A stretch of DNA of 55,182 bases from Prochlorothrix hollandica PCC 9006 = CALU 1027. Its GTDB lineage: Bacteria; Cyanobacteriota; Cyanobacteriia; Prochlorotrichales; Prochlorotrichaceae. Location of the stretch: assembly GCF_000332315.1 (NCBI RefSeq), contig NZ_KB235941.1:3360-58541 (forward strand). The letters run 5' to 3'. Each line of letters begins with the position of its first letter. The stretch's first letter is position 1. Both the position numbers and the translations under genes were made by a program. Under the pieces are notes generated by a model. It was not told where the DNA came from. It searched no databases and saw nothing but the letters and a program-made list of their open reading frames with translations. Positions 35,276-43,328 of this stretch are shown one piece after another.

Positions 35276-36127
35276 ATGAATCAACTGAAAACAGTCGCCC
35301 TCCTGGGGCTATTAAGCGGTGTTCTCGTCACCCTGAGCTATGGCATCGGTGGCATGGGCGGTGCCTTCATAGGAGTCCTGTTGGCCGCCGTCATGAACCT
35401 GGGATCCTGGTTCTATTCCGACAAGCTAGCCTTAGCAGCCTATGGTGCCCAACCGGTTTCCGCTGAGGACTATCCCCAACTCCATGGCATAGTCCTCAAG
35501 TTAACCCAGAAAGCAGAAATGCCCATGCCGCAAGTTTGCCTGATCCCCAGCAGCGCGGCCAATGCCTTTGCCACGGGGCGGGATCCAGACCATGCAGCCG
35601 TAGCCGTTACCCAGGGCATTGTCGATCTGTTGCCCCTAGATGAACTGGAGGCGGTCATTGCCCATGAGCTGAGCCACATTGATAACCGCGACACCCTCAC
35701 CCAGGCGGTAGCCGCTACGGTAGCCGGTGCTATTTCCTATCTCAGTCAAATAGCGATGTGGTTTATGGGCGGCAGTCGTGACGAGAATAGTCCTAATCCC
35801 TTGGTCTTCCTGTTGGGGATTCTGGTGGCACCGATCGCTGCCATGGTGATTCAGTTGGGGCTGTCCCGCACCCGTGAGTTTGCAGCGGATGAAGGCGCAG
35901 CACGCCTAACGGGTAATCCCCGTGCCTTGGCCAAAGCACTGCAGCGCCTAGAGTCAGGGGCTGAGGAGTTCCCCCTGGAGGCGAACCCCGCCTTTGCCCC
36001 GCTGTTGATTATCAATGGACCCTCTAAGCGATTTCTGGCCAATCTCTTTGCCACCCACCCCGCTACGACCGATCGGGTGGAACGTCTGCTAAACCTGGAA
36101 CGTGAACTGAAGGCCGCTAACCGTTAG
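35276..36127 (+). CDS. htpX: HtpX-type M48 membrane zinc metalloprotease
   Basis: The product is 283 residues. Two N-terminal membrane helices (about 5-22 and 26-44) and two central ones (about 142-162 and 172-192) surround the zinc site HELSHIDNRD (His130, Glu131, His134). The third ligand is a Glu in SRTREFAADEGAARL near residue 205. HtpX degrades damaged membrane proteins in the cytoplasmic membrane, with the active site facing the cytoplasm. It is monocistronic; the upstream leader contains a solo MITE end. Confidence 0.93.
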   Translation: MNQLKTVALLGLLSGVLVTLSYGIGGMGGAFIGVLLAAVMNLGSWFYSDKLALAAYGAQPVSAEDYPQLHGIVLKLTQKAEMPMPQVCLIPSSAANAFATGRDPDHAAVAVTQGIVDLLPLDELEAVIAHELSHIDNRDTLTQAVAATVAGAISYLSQIAMWFMGGSRDENSPNPLVFLLGILVAPIAAMVIQLGLSRTREFAADEGAARLTGNPRALAKALQRLESGAEEFPLEANPAFAPLLIINGPSKRFLANLFATHPATTDRVERLLNLERELKAANR

Positions 36128-36494
36128 ACCCAAGGCTTAGACCCCAGATCTAGACTCCAAGCCTTCAAAGCTGCCTCGATCGAGCCGCTGCCAACCCTGA
36201 AGACAGCAGTAACTCGTTACCCTTATCCAGGATCCGAAGCTGAATTCACCACCGATCCCTTTCCTGCCACCGTAGGGAAGGGATTGTGCTATGGGGACTG
36301 GGGTGGCTAGGGTCGGTAGGTCTCAGCGTGGGATAATGGCCTTCATCTGCTGCAATGTCTGGTTCATATCCGGTCTAGGGTGGGGGCTAGGGGTGGGGAA
36401 TTTTGAGGGCGATCGCAGACCTTATGAAGCTTTGTTAAGATAAAGTCAGAAAAAGACCCCAATCTTGCGTGTAAGAATTCTAGAACGGATAACA
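36128..36494. other. Intergenic, no gene seen
   Basis: GC-rich, featureless space after htpX. No RNA or coding signal was recognised. Confidence 0.3.
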
Positions 36495-36809
36495 CTGACG
36501 AAGTTAGTAGGGTTTCAGCCCGACGATCGCCGGTCAGGACCGTCTCAAAGGGGTTCAGTGTGCTGGGGGACCCTCGACCTCGGGTAGGGTTTGCCCCCCC
36601 GTGCCGACCCTCTGACCGCCAATCACGGGGGCAATCACGGGGGCAACCACGGGGGCAACCACGGGGGCAACCACGGGGGCAACCACGGGGGGATTGCCCC
36701 TACCAAAATCGGGGAATCTGCCAAGGTGAAATCGACCCTCTCCAATCGCCTCAGGTCTGTTTTCTGAAGCCTGAAACCCTCATTCTCCTGTGATCCCCTG
36801 AATAATTAC
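36495..36809. repeat. GTAAYTATTCAGG-type MITE with internal 12-bp array
   Basis: The right end, CCCCTGAATAATTAC, is intact; the left end is degenerate near 36495. The interior carries the family blocks plus an expanded 12-bp array of CACGGGGGCAAC, about six units at 36627-36690, where the other copies have only one or two. Confidence 0.75.
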
Positions 36810-36824
36810 CACCAAGGACAACAC

Positions 36825-36927
36825 TACAGCAGTCCTAAATGGGTCGTGTGGTGTGCCCCCGGAGGGGGCACACCATACCAAGGGTTTCAGCCATCAAGAT
36901 GCCTACAACTGATTTAGGGTTGCTGTA
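36825..36927. repeat. TA-flanked palindromic MITE, copy 6 (103 bp)
   Basis: TACAGCAGTCCTAAAT to ATTTAGGGTTGCTGTA with the GTGCCCCCGG hairpin. It lies 15 bp from the end of the preceding MITE of another family. Confidence 0.85.
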
Positions 36928-36961
36928 TTTCGCCGTTGATTAGCAATCGCTGACAAGTCTG

Positions 36962-37058
36962 CTGGTTAAAAGAGTCTACTGGTTAAAAGAGTCTACTGGT
37001 TAAAAGAGTCTACTGGTTAAAAGAGTTTACTGGTTAAAAGAGTCTACTGGTTAAAAGA
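36962..37058. repeat. Minisatellite of 17-bp CTGGTTAAAAGAGTCTA units
   Basis: Nearly six perfect units, one with a single T variant. The array ends 12 bp from the stop of the MBL-fold gene. Confidence 0.9.
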
Positions 37059-37069
37059 GGAGAGTTGCC

Positions 37070-38080
37070 CTAGGGCTGTCCGGGGTTGAGGATTAAGTGC
37101 ATTCCTTCCCGTGCAAGGCAACTGGTGGGGAAATTCTGCTGCATTTGGCTTTCCAGGGCTAGCAGTTGTCCATCATCATAGTCGGGGCTATGGTGGAAGA
37201 GCACCAGTTGTCCCACCCCCGCCGCCTCAGCCACCGCCAAACCCTGGTGCCACAGGATCTCTAAACCAGGGGCGCTGTAGGGATCCCCCGGCGATCGCGA
37301 CCCCGATTCCCCAGCGATGGATCCCCCTGGCACAAAGGGCATGGGTTCGGAATAGGCTGCGTCATAAATCAGGACATCAGCACCTCGCGCCAAATGTAGT
37401 AAAGCCGGATCGGAGTAGGGTCCATGGCTAACATCGGTGGCATAGACCAAGGTTGAGCCGTTCCAACTGACGCGGTAACCGATGGCACGATCGAAACGGT
37501 TGAGGGAACAGGTTTCGACAATAATGGGAGAACCGGATTCTGGGGCAGAGACCAGGGTTGGCGTTACTCCAAGACCGGAGGATCCCGTGGCCGCAATTTC
37601 CCAGCTTTCCCCGGGTGCTAGATCATGGAACAGGAGCTTAGCCCGCATTTTGGGCAAGGGAATGGGAAAGTTGGGGCGCACCATTTGGGCCATCAGGCAC
37701 TGCTTGATGGATGCCCCCGTGACGGCGGTACCGCCATAGATATGAAGGCAATAATGGGGTTGAAAGGCGGGCTGAAAGAAGGGAAACCCTTGAATGCGGT
37801 CCCAATAACTATGGGTGAAAAACAGGTGCGCTGTCGTCTCGGCACGGGTCACTAACTGTTGACCCAACAGGCGGAGTCCTGTACCCCCATCAAAAATCAA
37901 ACATTCACCCCCAACCCGTACTTCTATACAGGCAGTGTTCCCCCCAAACTCAACCCATTGGGGTCCAGGGGTGGGAATATTACCCCGCACTCCCCAAAAT
38001 CTGACGCTGAAGGGATGGCAGTGGGGGGGTGGGGGAGACAGGGAAGGGGTCGTCGGCACGGCAGGCTGCAAATTCTCCAA
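37070..38080 (-). CDS. MBL-fold protein with altered metal-binding motif
   Basis: The product is 336 residues with the metallo-beta-lactamase fold of the GVRGxIPTPG subgroup (VRFWGVRGNIPTPGPQW, GGNTACIEVR, FDGGTGLRLLG). The usual HxHxDH zinc motif (THTHWDHIQGF in relatives) reads THSYWDRIQGF here (His90, Tyr92, Asp94, Arg95), so two ligands are replaced. The later GHSTW-type His is also not evident, although ATDVSHG and LVLFHHSPDYDDGQL are kept. It may bind metal differently or be a non-catalytic member. Pro-rich N-terminal 20 residues. Confidence 0.75.
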   Translation of the reverse strand: MENLQPAVPTTPSLSPPPPHCHPFSVRFWGVRGNIPTPGPQWVEFGGNTACIEVRVGGECLIFDGGTGLRLLGQQLVTRAETTAHLFFTHSYWDRIQGFPFFQPAFQPHYCLHIYGGTAVTGASIKQCLMAQMVRPNFPIPLPKMRAKLLFHDLAPGESWEIAATGSSGLGVTPTLVSAPESGSPIIVETCSLNRFDRAIGYRVSWNGSTLVYATDVSHGPYSDPALLHLARGADVLIYDAAYSEPMPFVPGGSIAGESGSRSPGDPYSAPGLEILWHQGLAVAEAAGVGQLVLFHHSPDYDDGQLLALESQMQQNFPTSCLAREGMHLILNPGQP

Positions 38081-38457
38081 GGGTGGAATTGAGAGGATGG
38101 GATTGATACTGAGCCAAGGTCTGGATCAAAACAAGATCTGAATCAAAACAAGGTCTGAATCAAAACAAGTAAACGATGCCCCCATGGACAGATAATAGCC
38201 CGATCAGAACGACTCAGACTCCGCTAAACATTAGGTTTGCCCTCAGCCCCCAGACCCTAATCCCTAGGGGTATCTCGCCCCTGTCCCAAGGTTTGTCGGG
38301 TCGATCTAGCAGGATTACGAATCTGGGAGCCAAGAGACAGACATCTATGCCCCCTTGCACCGGGTTAAACCCCCGTTGTGAGGGTGTTCTCTCTGCCCTA
38401 GCTCCCAGTCTTCTAGGTCTACCAGTCGTTATCCTCCCGATCGTGGGTATCAACTGA
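38081..38457. other. Intergenic with a three-copy 17-bp repeat
   Basis: At 38119-38168 GGTCTGGATCAAAACAA-like units repeat three times (last two GATCTGAATCAAAACAAG-like). The array is about 40 bp upstream of the MBL gene start. The rest shows no gene. Confidence 0.6.
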
Positions 38458-38517
38458 AGCCGGGACAGTGGGGCGCAGATCGCTCCACTGTCCTGTTAAT
38501 CTTGTCCCGCTTTCAGG
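38458..38517. repeat. Dispersed repeat CGGGACAG...CTTGTCCCGC, copy 1
   Basis: A ~60-bp sequence beginning CCGGGACAGTGGGGCGC and ending CTTGTCCCGCTTTCAG. An inverted relative lies at 53584-53646. It resembles a small palindromic intergenic repeat. Confidence 0.5.
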
Positions 38518-38637
38518 GGAAACCCCGATCGTTACAGCACTTTACAGTCTGCTTGAGGATCGGTAGGTAGCGCCCCCGCATCCGGCGAAGGCACTGCTTT
38601 ATGGTCCGTCACTGCTGTGTACCGGTTAGGGAGGGAG

Positions 38638-39150
38638 TTAGCCCTGGTAAGCGGCAATACACTCTTTGACGAGGGCGGCGACGGCATCGGCATCTTTCCA
38701 GCCCAAGATTTCAGTGACTTTCTTTTCCAGATTTTTGTAGGTGCGGAAAAATTCAGCCACTTCGTCCAAGCGGTGGGGAGCCACGTCTTTGAGGGACTTG
38801 ACTTCAGCATAGCGGGGATCTTTGGCGGGGACACAGAGGATTTTTTCATCGCGATCGCCCCCGTCGATCATTTCCATCATGCCAATGGGACGGGCGGCAA
38901 TGACGCAACCGGGGAAGGTGGGCTGATCCATGATCACAATGCCATCCAGGGGATCCCCATCATCTGCCAAGGTATTGGGGATAAAGCCATAGTCAAAGGG
39001 ATAGTGTACCGATGCATAGAGGACGCGATCGAGGGCAAAGGCGTTGAGATCCTTATCAAACTCATACTTATTCTTGCTACCGGCGGGAATCTCGATTAAT
39101 ACATTAACCAAGCCCGGTTTGGGTTCCGCAGGGATACGGGATAAATCCAT
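38638..39150 (-). CDS. ppa: Inorganic pyrophosphatase
   Basis: The product is 170 residues, the standard bacterial family I length. The active-site blocks are present: [40 protein letters not shown] with the Asp cluster DGDPLDGIV, and [17 protein letters not shown]. It hydrolyses pyrophosphate to phosphate with Mg2+. The gene is monocistronic, and a 14-bp minisatellite begins about 30 bp upstream of its ATG. Confidence 0.96.
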   Translation of the reverse strand: MDLSRIPAEPKPGLVNVLIEIPAGSKNKYEFDKDLNAFALDRVLYASVHYPFDYGFIPNTLADDGDPLDGIVIMDQPTFPGCVIAARPIGMMEMIDGGDRDEKILCVPAKDPRYAEVKSLKDVAPHRLDEVAEFFRTYKNLEKKVTEILGWKDADAVAALVKECIAAYQG

Positions 39151-39178
39151 GGTGAGGCTCCAAATCTACGTCTTACGG

Positions 39179-39291
39179 GGGCAGACAATGTACGGCAGAC
39201 AATGTACGGCAGACAATGTACGGCAGACAATGTACGGCAGACAATGTACGGCAGACAATGTACGGCAGACAATGTACGGCAGACAATGTAC
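39179..39291. repeat. Minisatellite of 14-bp GGCAGACAATGTAC units
   Basis: Eight near-perfect copies directly upstream of ppa (start 39150). Each unit contains GTAC. It lies where the ppa promoter or leader should be. Confidence 0.9.
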
Positions 39292-39379
39292 CCCTGGGTA
39301 TTTTACGCTGTGGCGGGCAGGGGTGGGTTTAACCTTGCGATCGCAGCAGAAGTTTAAAAGCTGGTTGACTGACACAAGA

Positions 39380-39470
39380 GGGTCGCTGTAGGTTGGGTTG
39401 AGGTACGAAACCCAACAGCCACAAGGGTTGTGTTGGGTTTCGCAAGGCTCTACCCAACCTACGAAAATTC
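39380..39470. repeat. Palindromic TGTAGGTTGGGT repeat
   Basis: TGTAGGTTGGGTTGAGG at the left and CTCTACCCAACCTACGA at the right, enclosing ACGAAACCCAACA and TGTTGGGTTTCG, which also pair. It is a long imperfect hairpin, related to 12163-12325. Confidence 0.65.
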
Positions 39471-39532
39471 TAGTTTGTAGTAGCGACTTCAGTCGCTCTG
39501 GTTTGTAGGATGGGCCGTCATCTGGGCCGTCA

Positions 39533-40525
39533 TCAGGAAGGACCAGAGACCGATCGCCACAACTCCCGCACGTCCTGAGCCAACACCTTGACCCAGTGCT
39601 GCAACTGACGCTTAGCCTGGAGAGAAGACGCAGCCGGGGGATCCAGATCCGGGGAGTCCATGGATCGATCCATGGATCGATCCATAAATCGATCGTCGGC
39701 GGTATCCAGTTCGGGGAAACGATAGGTGATGACCCCAGCACGCCAGTCCCGATCGAGGCTGACATAACCACTAGCAGCCATGGACTCTAAAACGGTCTGA
39801 ACCACTTCAAAACTTTGGCCCGTCGCCAACACCCCTTGGGTCACCGAAAGCAAGCCCCCCTGCTGTTGGGCTGCCGCCAGGAGTTGTCGCCGCACTTGCT
39901 CCGCCGAGGGTGTAGGGGGTGTCACCGGCCTATCTGAGGTGGGGGCGGGACGGCCCAGCAGTTCAGGAAAGCGATAGATCAACACCCCCGTTTCCCAATG
40001 GTTATCCAACTGGACATAGTTACTCTGGAGCATTTCATCCAAGACCTGTTTGACCTCTTCAAAGCTATGGCCCGTTGCCATCACCCCTTGGGTCACCGAT
40101 ACCTCTCCCCCCTGCTGTTGGGCCAGATCCAATAATTGGGTCCGCAGGCGATCGAGGCGACCCTTGCCCAAGGGTAACTGTCGCTGCTCTAGGGTCGTGG
40201 CCAGAATGGCCTGGAGTTCTCGCACTGGCTGGGATCGGTTGCTACCGAAGGGTTCAATGGTGCCGTATTCCGTGGTCAGGGACAGCCAATACCCAGGCTT
40301 TTGCCGCACAAGCCAGATTAGACCCACAATCAACGCCGGAAAGGCTGGAGGAAACAGACCAATCACCATACACAATAAAGGACCTCGCCGGTTAGGTTGC
40401 TCTTCCCGCACGGCCACTCCTTGAATGGCACTGAGGGGATAAACCCCGCCTCCCCGGATTTCCAACTGTTGGTTGGTCAGCCGGATGCCCCGTTTGCGGT
40501 ACAACAGTTGTTCGCCCATGGCCAT
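39533..40525 (-). CDS. Membrane-associated protein with two duplicated helical domains
   Basis: The product is 330 residues. Residues ~1-110 resemble a PH-like DUF6232 module with a membrane hairpin (LTNQQLEIRGGGVYPLSAIQ, CMVIGLFPPAFPALIVGLIW). Two copies of a ~60-residue winged-helix-like domain follow (QQQGGEVSVTQGVMATGHSF and QQQGGLLSVTQGVLATGQSF, each ending in a YRFPEL motif after about 40 residues). Its role is unknown; the duplicated domain might bind DNA or protein. A long minisatellite abuts its start codon. Confidence 0.65.
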   Translation of the reverse strand: MAMGEQLLYRKRGIRLTNQQLEIRGGGVYPLSAIQGVAVREEQPNRRGPLLCMVIGLFPPAFPALIVGLIWLVRQKPGYWLSLTTEYGTIEPFGSNRSQPVRELQAILATTLEQRQLPLGKGRLDRLRTQLLDLAQQQGGEVSVTQGVMATGHSFEEVKQVLDEMLQSNYVQLDNHWETGVLIYRFPELLGRPAPTSDRPVTPPTPSAEQVRRQLLAAAQQQGGLLSVTQGVLATGQSFEVVQTVLESMAASGYVSLDRDWRAGVITYRFPELDTADDRFMDRSMDRSMDSPDLDPPAASSLQAKRQLQHWVKVLAQDVRELWRSVSGPS

Positions 40526-40537
40526 TGCAGTGGATTA

Positions 40538-40692
40538 CAAAAGGGTGCTGGAAAAAAGTTACTGGAAAAAGTTACTGGAAAAAAGGGTGCTGAAAAAAGT
40601 TACTGGAAAAAGTTACTGGAAAAAGTTACTGGAAAAAGGGTGCTGGAAAAAGGGTGCTGAAAAAAGTTACTGGAAAAAGGGTGCTGGACCCT
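40538..40692. repeat. Minisatellite of 12-15 bp GGAAAAAGTTACT units
   Basis: Alternating GGAAAAAGTTACT and GGAAAAAGGGTGCT units, about 12 copies, starting about 13 bp upstream of the ATG at 40525. Read on the minus strand it forms a T/C-rich leader. Confidence 0.85.
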
Positions 40693-40903
40693 GGAAAAAC
40701 TGGGGTATCAACTGCAGCCGGGACAGGGGGCATGGCAGAGTCCCATGCCATGGAGGTTGATCAACCCTGAAGATTTGGCCAACGGCTACAAGTCCTGCCG
40801 ATCGACGGCGGCACCTACCTATCCTAACCGTTACCCCATGGCCCTGAACCCCAGGGCAACAACCCCGACCTTGGGAACTGATCTCCAGGAGGGCATTAAA
40901 CCC

Positions 40904-41546
40904 TTAAAAATCGAGTCGTTTTAATTCTTGGGTCAACAGCCGAATAAAGGCTTCAGTACTCCGTAATTATTCAGGGGGTCACGGGAGAATGAGGGTTTCA
41001 GGCTTCAGAAAACAGACCTGAGGCGATGGGAGAGGGTCTATTTCACCTTGGCAGATTCCCCGATTTTGGTAGGGGCAATCCCCCCGTGGTTGCCCCGGCT
41101 GTGGGTCACCAAGAGGGTCGGCACGGGGGCAAGAACCCTACCCGAGGTCGAGGGTTCCCCAGTAAACTGGACCCCTTTGAGACGGTCCTGACAAGCGATC
41201 GTCGGGCTGAAACCCTACTAACTTCGTCCCCCCCTGAATAGTTACCAGTACTCCGGTTATCCAACTGGCTGAGGGCTTCCCATTCCTCTGGAGTAAACCG
41301 GCTATCACTGGCCATGGCCTCAAAAGTCCAGTAGGCTAGACTGTGGGGATCATTAATAAATTTCTGGACTAAATTCCGAGCCAGTTCCACTGAGTCTTGA
41401 TCCACCTGTGTTGCCAAGCAGAAACGAAATAGCTTGGCTAGGTTACTGTCGGGAGGCGTTGCTACTAAGAGACTCATGCATTGGGCTAAAGAAGGACTAT
41501 TCAGGTTCATTGGTTCAAGGTTGCTGTTAGTAATGCCCTTTATCAT
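40904..41546 (-). pseudogene. Cyanobacterial small protein gene split by a MITE
   Basis: The 5' part (41546 to 41246) codes MIKGITNSNLEPMNLNSPSL ... FTPEEWEALSQLDNRST and then runs into the MITE. The 3' part (40962-40904) codes EAFIRLLTQELKRLDF and a stop. Removing the MITE and one copy of the CAGTACTCC duplication restores a single frame of about 115 residues with the joint ...DNRST-EAFIR.... The sequence is helical with no named family. As it stands the gene makes a fusion to MITE-coded residues ending at 41106, so it is most likely inactivated. An alternative start at the internal Met of NLEPMNLNS is possible. Confidence 0.8.
40963..41245. repeat. Complete GTAAYTATTCAGG-type MITE (283 bp), 9-bp target duplication
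   Basis: Ends GTAATTATTCAGGGGG and CCCCCTGAATAGTTAC form a 16-bp inverted repeat with one mismatch. CAGTACTCC occurs on both sides (40954-40962 and 41246-41254). The interior matches the copies at 25134, 36495 and 41888. It has no gene. GTAA ends and 8-9 bp duplications resemble IS66-type elements, which is a tentative assignment. Confidence 0.9.
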
Positions 41547-41674
41547 GCCATACCCTACGCTCTTTTTTCGCCTTTTTGGACTAAAATAACCGGCAAAAGG
41601 GATGGAATAAGCGAGAGCATAAATGCCATACTGATACCCCTTGAATTAAGTAGGTCAGGATAATTAATCCGAGG
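41547..41674. other. Upstream region of the split gene
   Basis: AT-richer sequence that should hold the promoter of the split gene; no clear boxes chosen. Confidence 0.3.
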
Positions 41675-41777
41675 TACAGCAGTCCTAAATGGGTCGTGTG
41701 GTGTGCCCCCTCCGGGGGCACACCACACCAAGAGTTTCAGCCGTCGAGATCCTTACAACTGATTTAGGGTTACTGTA
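41675..41777. repeat. TA-flanked palindromic MITE, copy 7 (103 bp)
   Basis: TACAGCAGTCCTAAAT to ATTTAGGGTTACTGTA with an intact GTGCCCCCTCC-type hairpin. Confidence 0.85.
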
Positions 41778-41792
41778 GACATAAAAACAGAG

Positions 41793-41874
41793 TGACAACT
41801 GCTTGACTGACAACTGCTTGACTGACAACTGCTTGACTGACAACTGCTTGACTGACAACTGCTTGACTGACAAA
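41793..41874. repeat. Minisatellite of 15-bp CTGACAACTGCTTGA units
   Basis: Five near-perfect units. This is the tandem arm of the compound repeat (copy 2), separated from its GC-rich core at 42236 by an inserted MITE. Confidence 0.9.
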
Positions 41875-41887
41875 CGATTCTGCCTTG

Positions 41888-42235
41888 GTAATTATTCAGG
41901 AGTCCCCAGGAGAATGAGGGTTTCAGGCTCTAGACAACAGACCTTAGGCGATTTGAGCGGATCCATTTCGCATTGGCAGATTCCCCAATTTTGGCCCGAT
42001 TTGGGTAGGGGCAATCCCCCCGTGGTTGCCCCGGTTGTGGGCCACCAAGAGGGTCGGCACGGGGGCGAGAACCCTACCCGAAATTTTGGCCCGATTTGGG
42101 TAGGGGCAATCCCCCCGTGGTTGCCCCGGTTGTGGGCCACCAAGATGGTTCCAAGGTAAAATGTATCCCGTTGATCCGGCTCTGACCGGCGATCGTGGGG
42201 CTGAAACCCTACTCACTTTCCCCCTGAATAGTTAC
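41888..42235. repeat. Complete GTAAYTATTCAGG-type MITE (348 bp), 8-bp target duplication
   Basis: Ends GTAATTATTCAGG and CCTGAATAGTTAC. CTGCCTTG flanks it perfectly (41880-41887 and 42236-42243). A ~70-bp internal segment (TTTTGGCCCGATTTGGGTAG... to ...GGCCACCAAGA) is tandemly duplicated, which explains the extra length. The insertion split the compound repeat: CTGCCTTG plus GGCGAG is that repeat's core start. Confidence 0.9.
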
Positions 42236-42340
42236 CTGCCTTGGGCGAGAAAACCCCGCCCCTACAAGGTTGTAGTCAGGGTAGGTGTGAGGTTTCCTGA
42301 CCCTCCTGCTGGGTTGGAGTTCTGGTCGAGAGTGATGTTT
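42236..42340. repeat. Compound repeat core, copy 2
   Basis: CTGCCTTGGGCGAGAAAACC, CCGCCCCTACAAGG and GGTTTCCTGACCC with GGGTTGGAGTTCTGG match 22254-22370 and, inverted, 52137-52255. Confidence 0.65.
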
Positions 42341-42414
42341 TTAGCCACTTCTAACCCTGTTTATTTTACCCAGCCTACTTATCAAGTTTCGCAACTATTT
42401 AGTTGTCTTAATCC

Positions 42415-42517
42415 TACAGCAACCCTAAATCAGTTGTAAGGATCTCGATGGCTGAAATCCCTTGTGTGGTGTGCATCCTCCGAGGGTAAACCACACGACC
42501 CATTTAGGACTGCTGTA
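42415..42517. repeat. TA-flanked palindromic MITE, copy 8 (103 bp)
   Basis: TACAGCAACCCTAAAT to ATTTAGGACTGCTGTA. It ends 6 bp before the ATG of the dioxygenase gene, so it must contain or have replaced that gene's ribosome-binding and leader sequence. Confidence 0.85.
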
Positions 42518-42522
42518 GACCT

Positions 42523-43194
42523 ATGATTTTAGAGATTTCCGATATTTTGACTCCGAACGTTTTTAAGCAGTTACAAGAAAGCTTAGGACAGGCAGAAAAA
42601 CAGGGACAGTTTATCGATGGCAAGGCCACCGCAGGCTGGAACGCAAAGACGGTTAAACAGAATTTGCAACTGAGTAAAACAGCCCCCTGTCATGGCCCAG
42701 CCCATGCCCACGTCACCCAAGCCCTCCATGACCATCATCTGGTGCAGTCGGCGGTGCGCCCTCGCCACATTCATTCTCTTTTATTTAGTCGGTATGATAT
42801 CGGCATGGCCTATGGGAGCCACACTGATAATGCCTTAATGGGACAATGGCGATCGGATGTTTCTTTTACCCTATTTCTCAACGCACCCCAGGATTATCAC
42901 GGGGGAGAATTAGTCATTGAAACCTCAACGAAAACTGAGAGTTATAAGCTGGAAGCCAATACGGTTTTATTGTATCCTTCCTCCAGTTTACATTGGGTCA
43001 ATCCCATAACCGAAGGGGTGCGCTGGGCGGCGGTGGGGTGGATTCAAAGTTGGGTTCGGGATCCGGCCCGTCGGGAACTGCTGTTTGATCTCGATGTGGT
43101 GCGGCGATCGCTGTTTGCCCAGCAGGGAAAAACCGTTGAGTTTGATTTATTGTCCAAAAGCGTCAGTAATTTACTGCGGCAATGGGTGGACTAG
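42523..43194 (+). CDS. PKHD-type Fe(II)/2-oxoglutarate dioxygenase (PiuC/YbiX-like)
   Basis: The product is 223 residues. The double-stranded beta-helix core has the Fe ligands His100 and Asp102 (AYGSHTDNALMG) and His157 (YPSSSLHWVNPI), with Arg167 (EGVRWAAVGW) to bind 2-oxoglutarate. These match PKHD hydroxylases linked to iron uptake (PiuC, YbiX). Length is right for the family. The natural substrate is unknown. The upstream MITE leaves only 5 bp before the ATG, so no ordinary Shine-Dalgarno outside the MITE is possible. Confidence 0.88.
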   Translation: MILEISDILTPNVFKQLQESLGQAEKQGQFIDGKATAGWNAKTVKQNLQLSKTAPCHGPAHAHVTQALHDHHLVQSAVRPRHIHSLLFSRYDIGMAYGSHTDNALMGQWRSDVSFTLFLNAPQDYHGGELVIETSTKTESYKLEANTVLLYPSSSLHWVNPITEGVRWAAVGWIQSWVRDPARRELLFDLDVVRRSLFAQQGKTVEFDLLSKSVSNLLRQWVD

Positions 43195-43328
43195 AGGGCT
43201 GACGATCGCCCCGCCCCTAACCCCCGGGCCAGGAGTCCCCGCCTCTACGAACCCTAGTCCCAAGGACTCTGGTACCTTAAGTAAACGGGCGATCGCCCCC
43301 TCCCCTACCGTCACTGCCAAGAAACCCC
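43195..43328. other. Short gap before metH
   Basis: I looked for a cobalamin riboswitch here and saw no B12-box-like sequence; 134 bp is also short for one. Confidence 0.35.

Noticed and set aside
36962-37058. Array that could be taken for CRISPR.
   Set aside because: Units are 17 bp with no unique spacers; it is a direct minisatellite. The same holds for 39179-39291, 40538-40692 and 41793-41874.
38176-38457. Frame of 93 codons upstream of the MBL gene.
   Set aside because: Low-complexity Pro/Ser/Leu sequence, no Shine-Dalgarno, and an equally long frame on the opposite strand.
41106-41245. C-terminal 46 residues of the interrupted 146-codon frame as native protein sequence.
   Set aside because: These residues are coded by the MITE; the native C-terminus is found on the other side of the element.
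43195-43328. Cobalamin riboswitch before metH.
   Set aside because: No B12-box-like sequence and the gap is too short.
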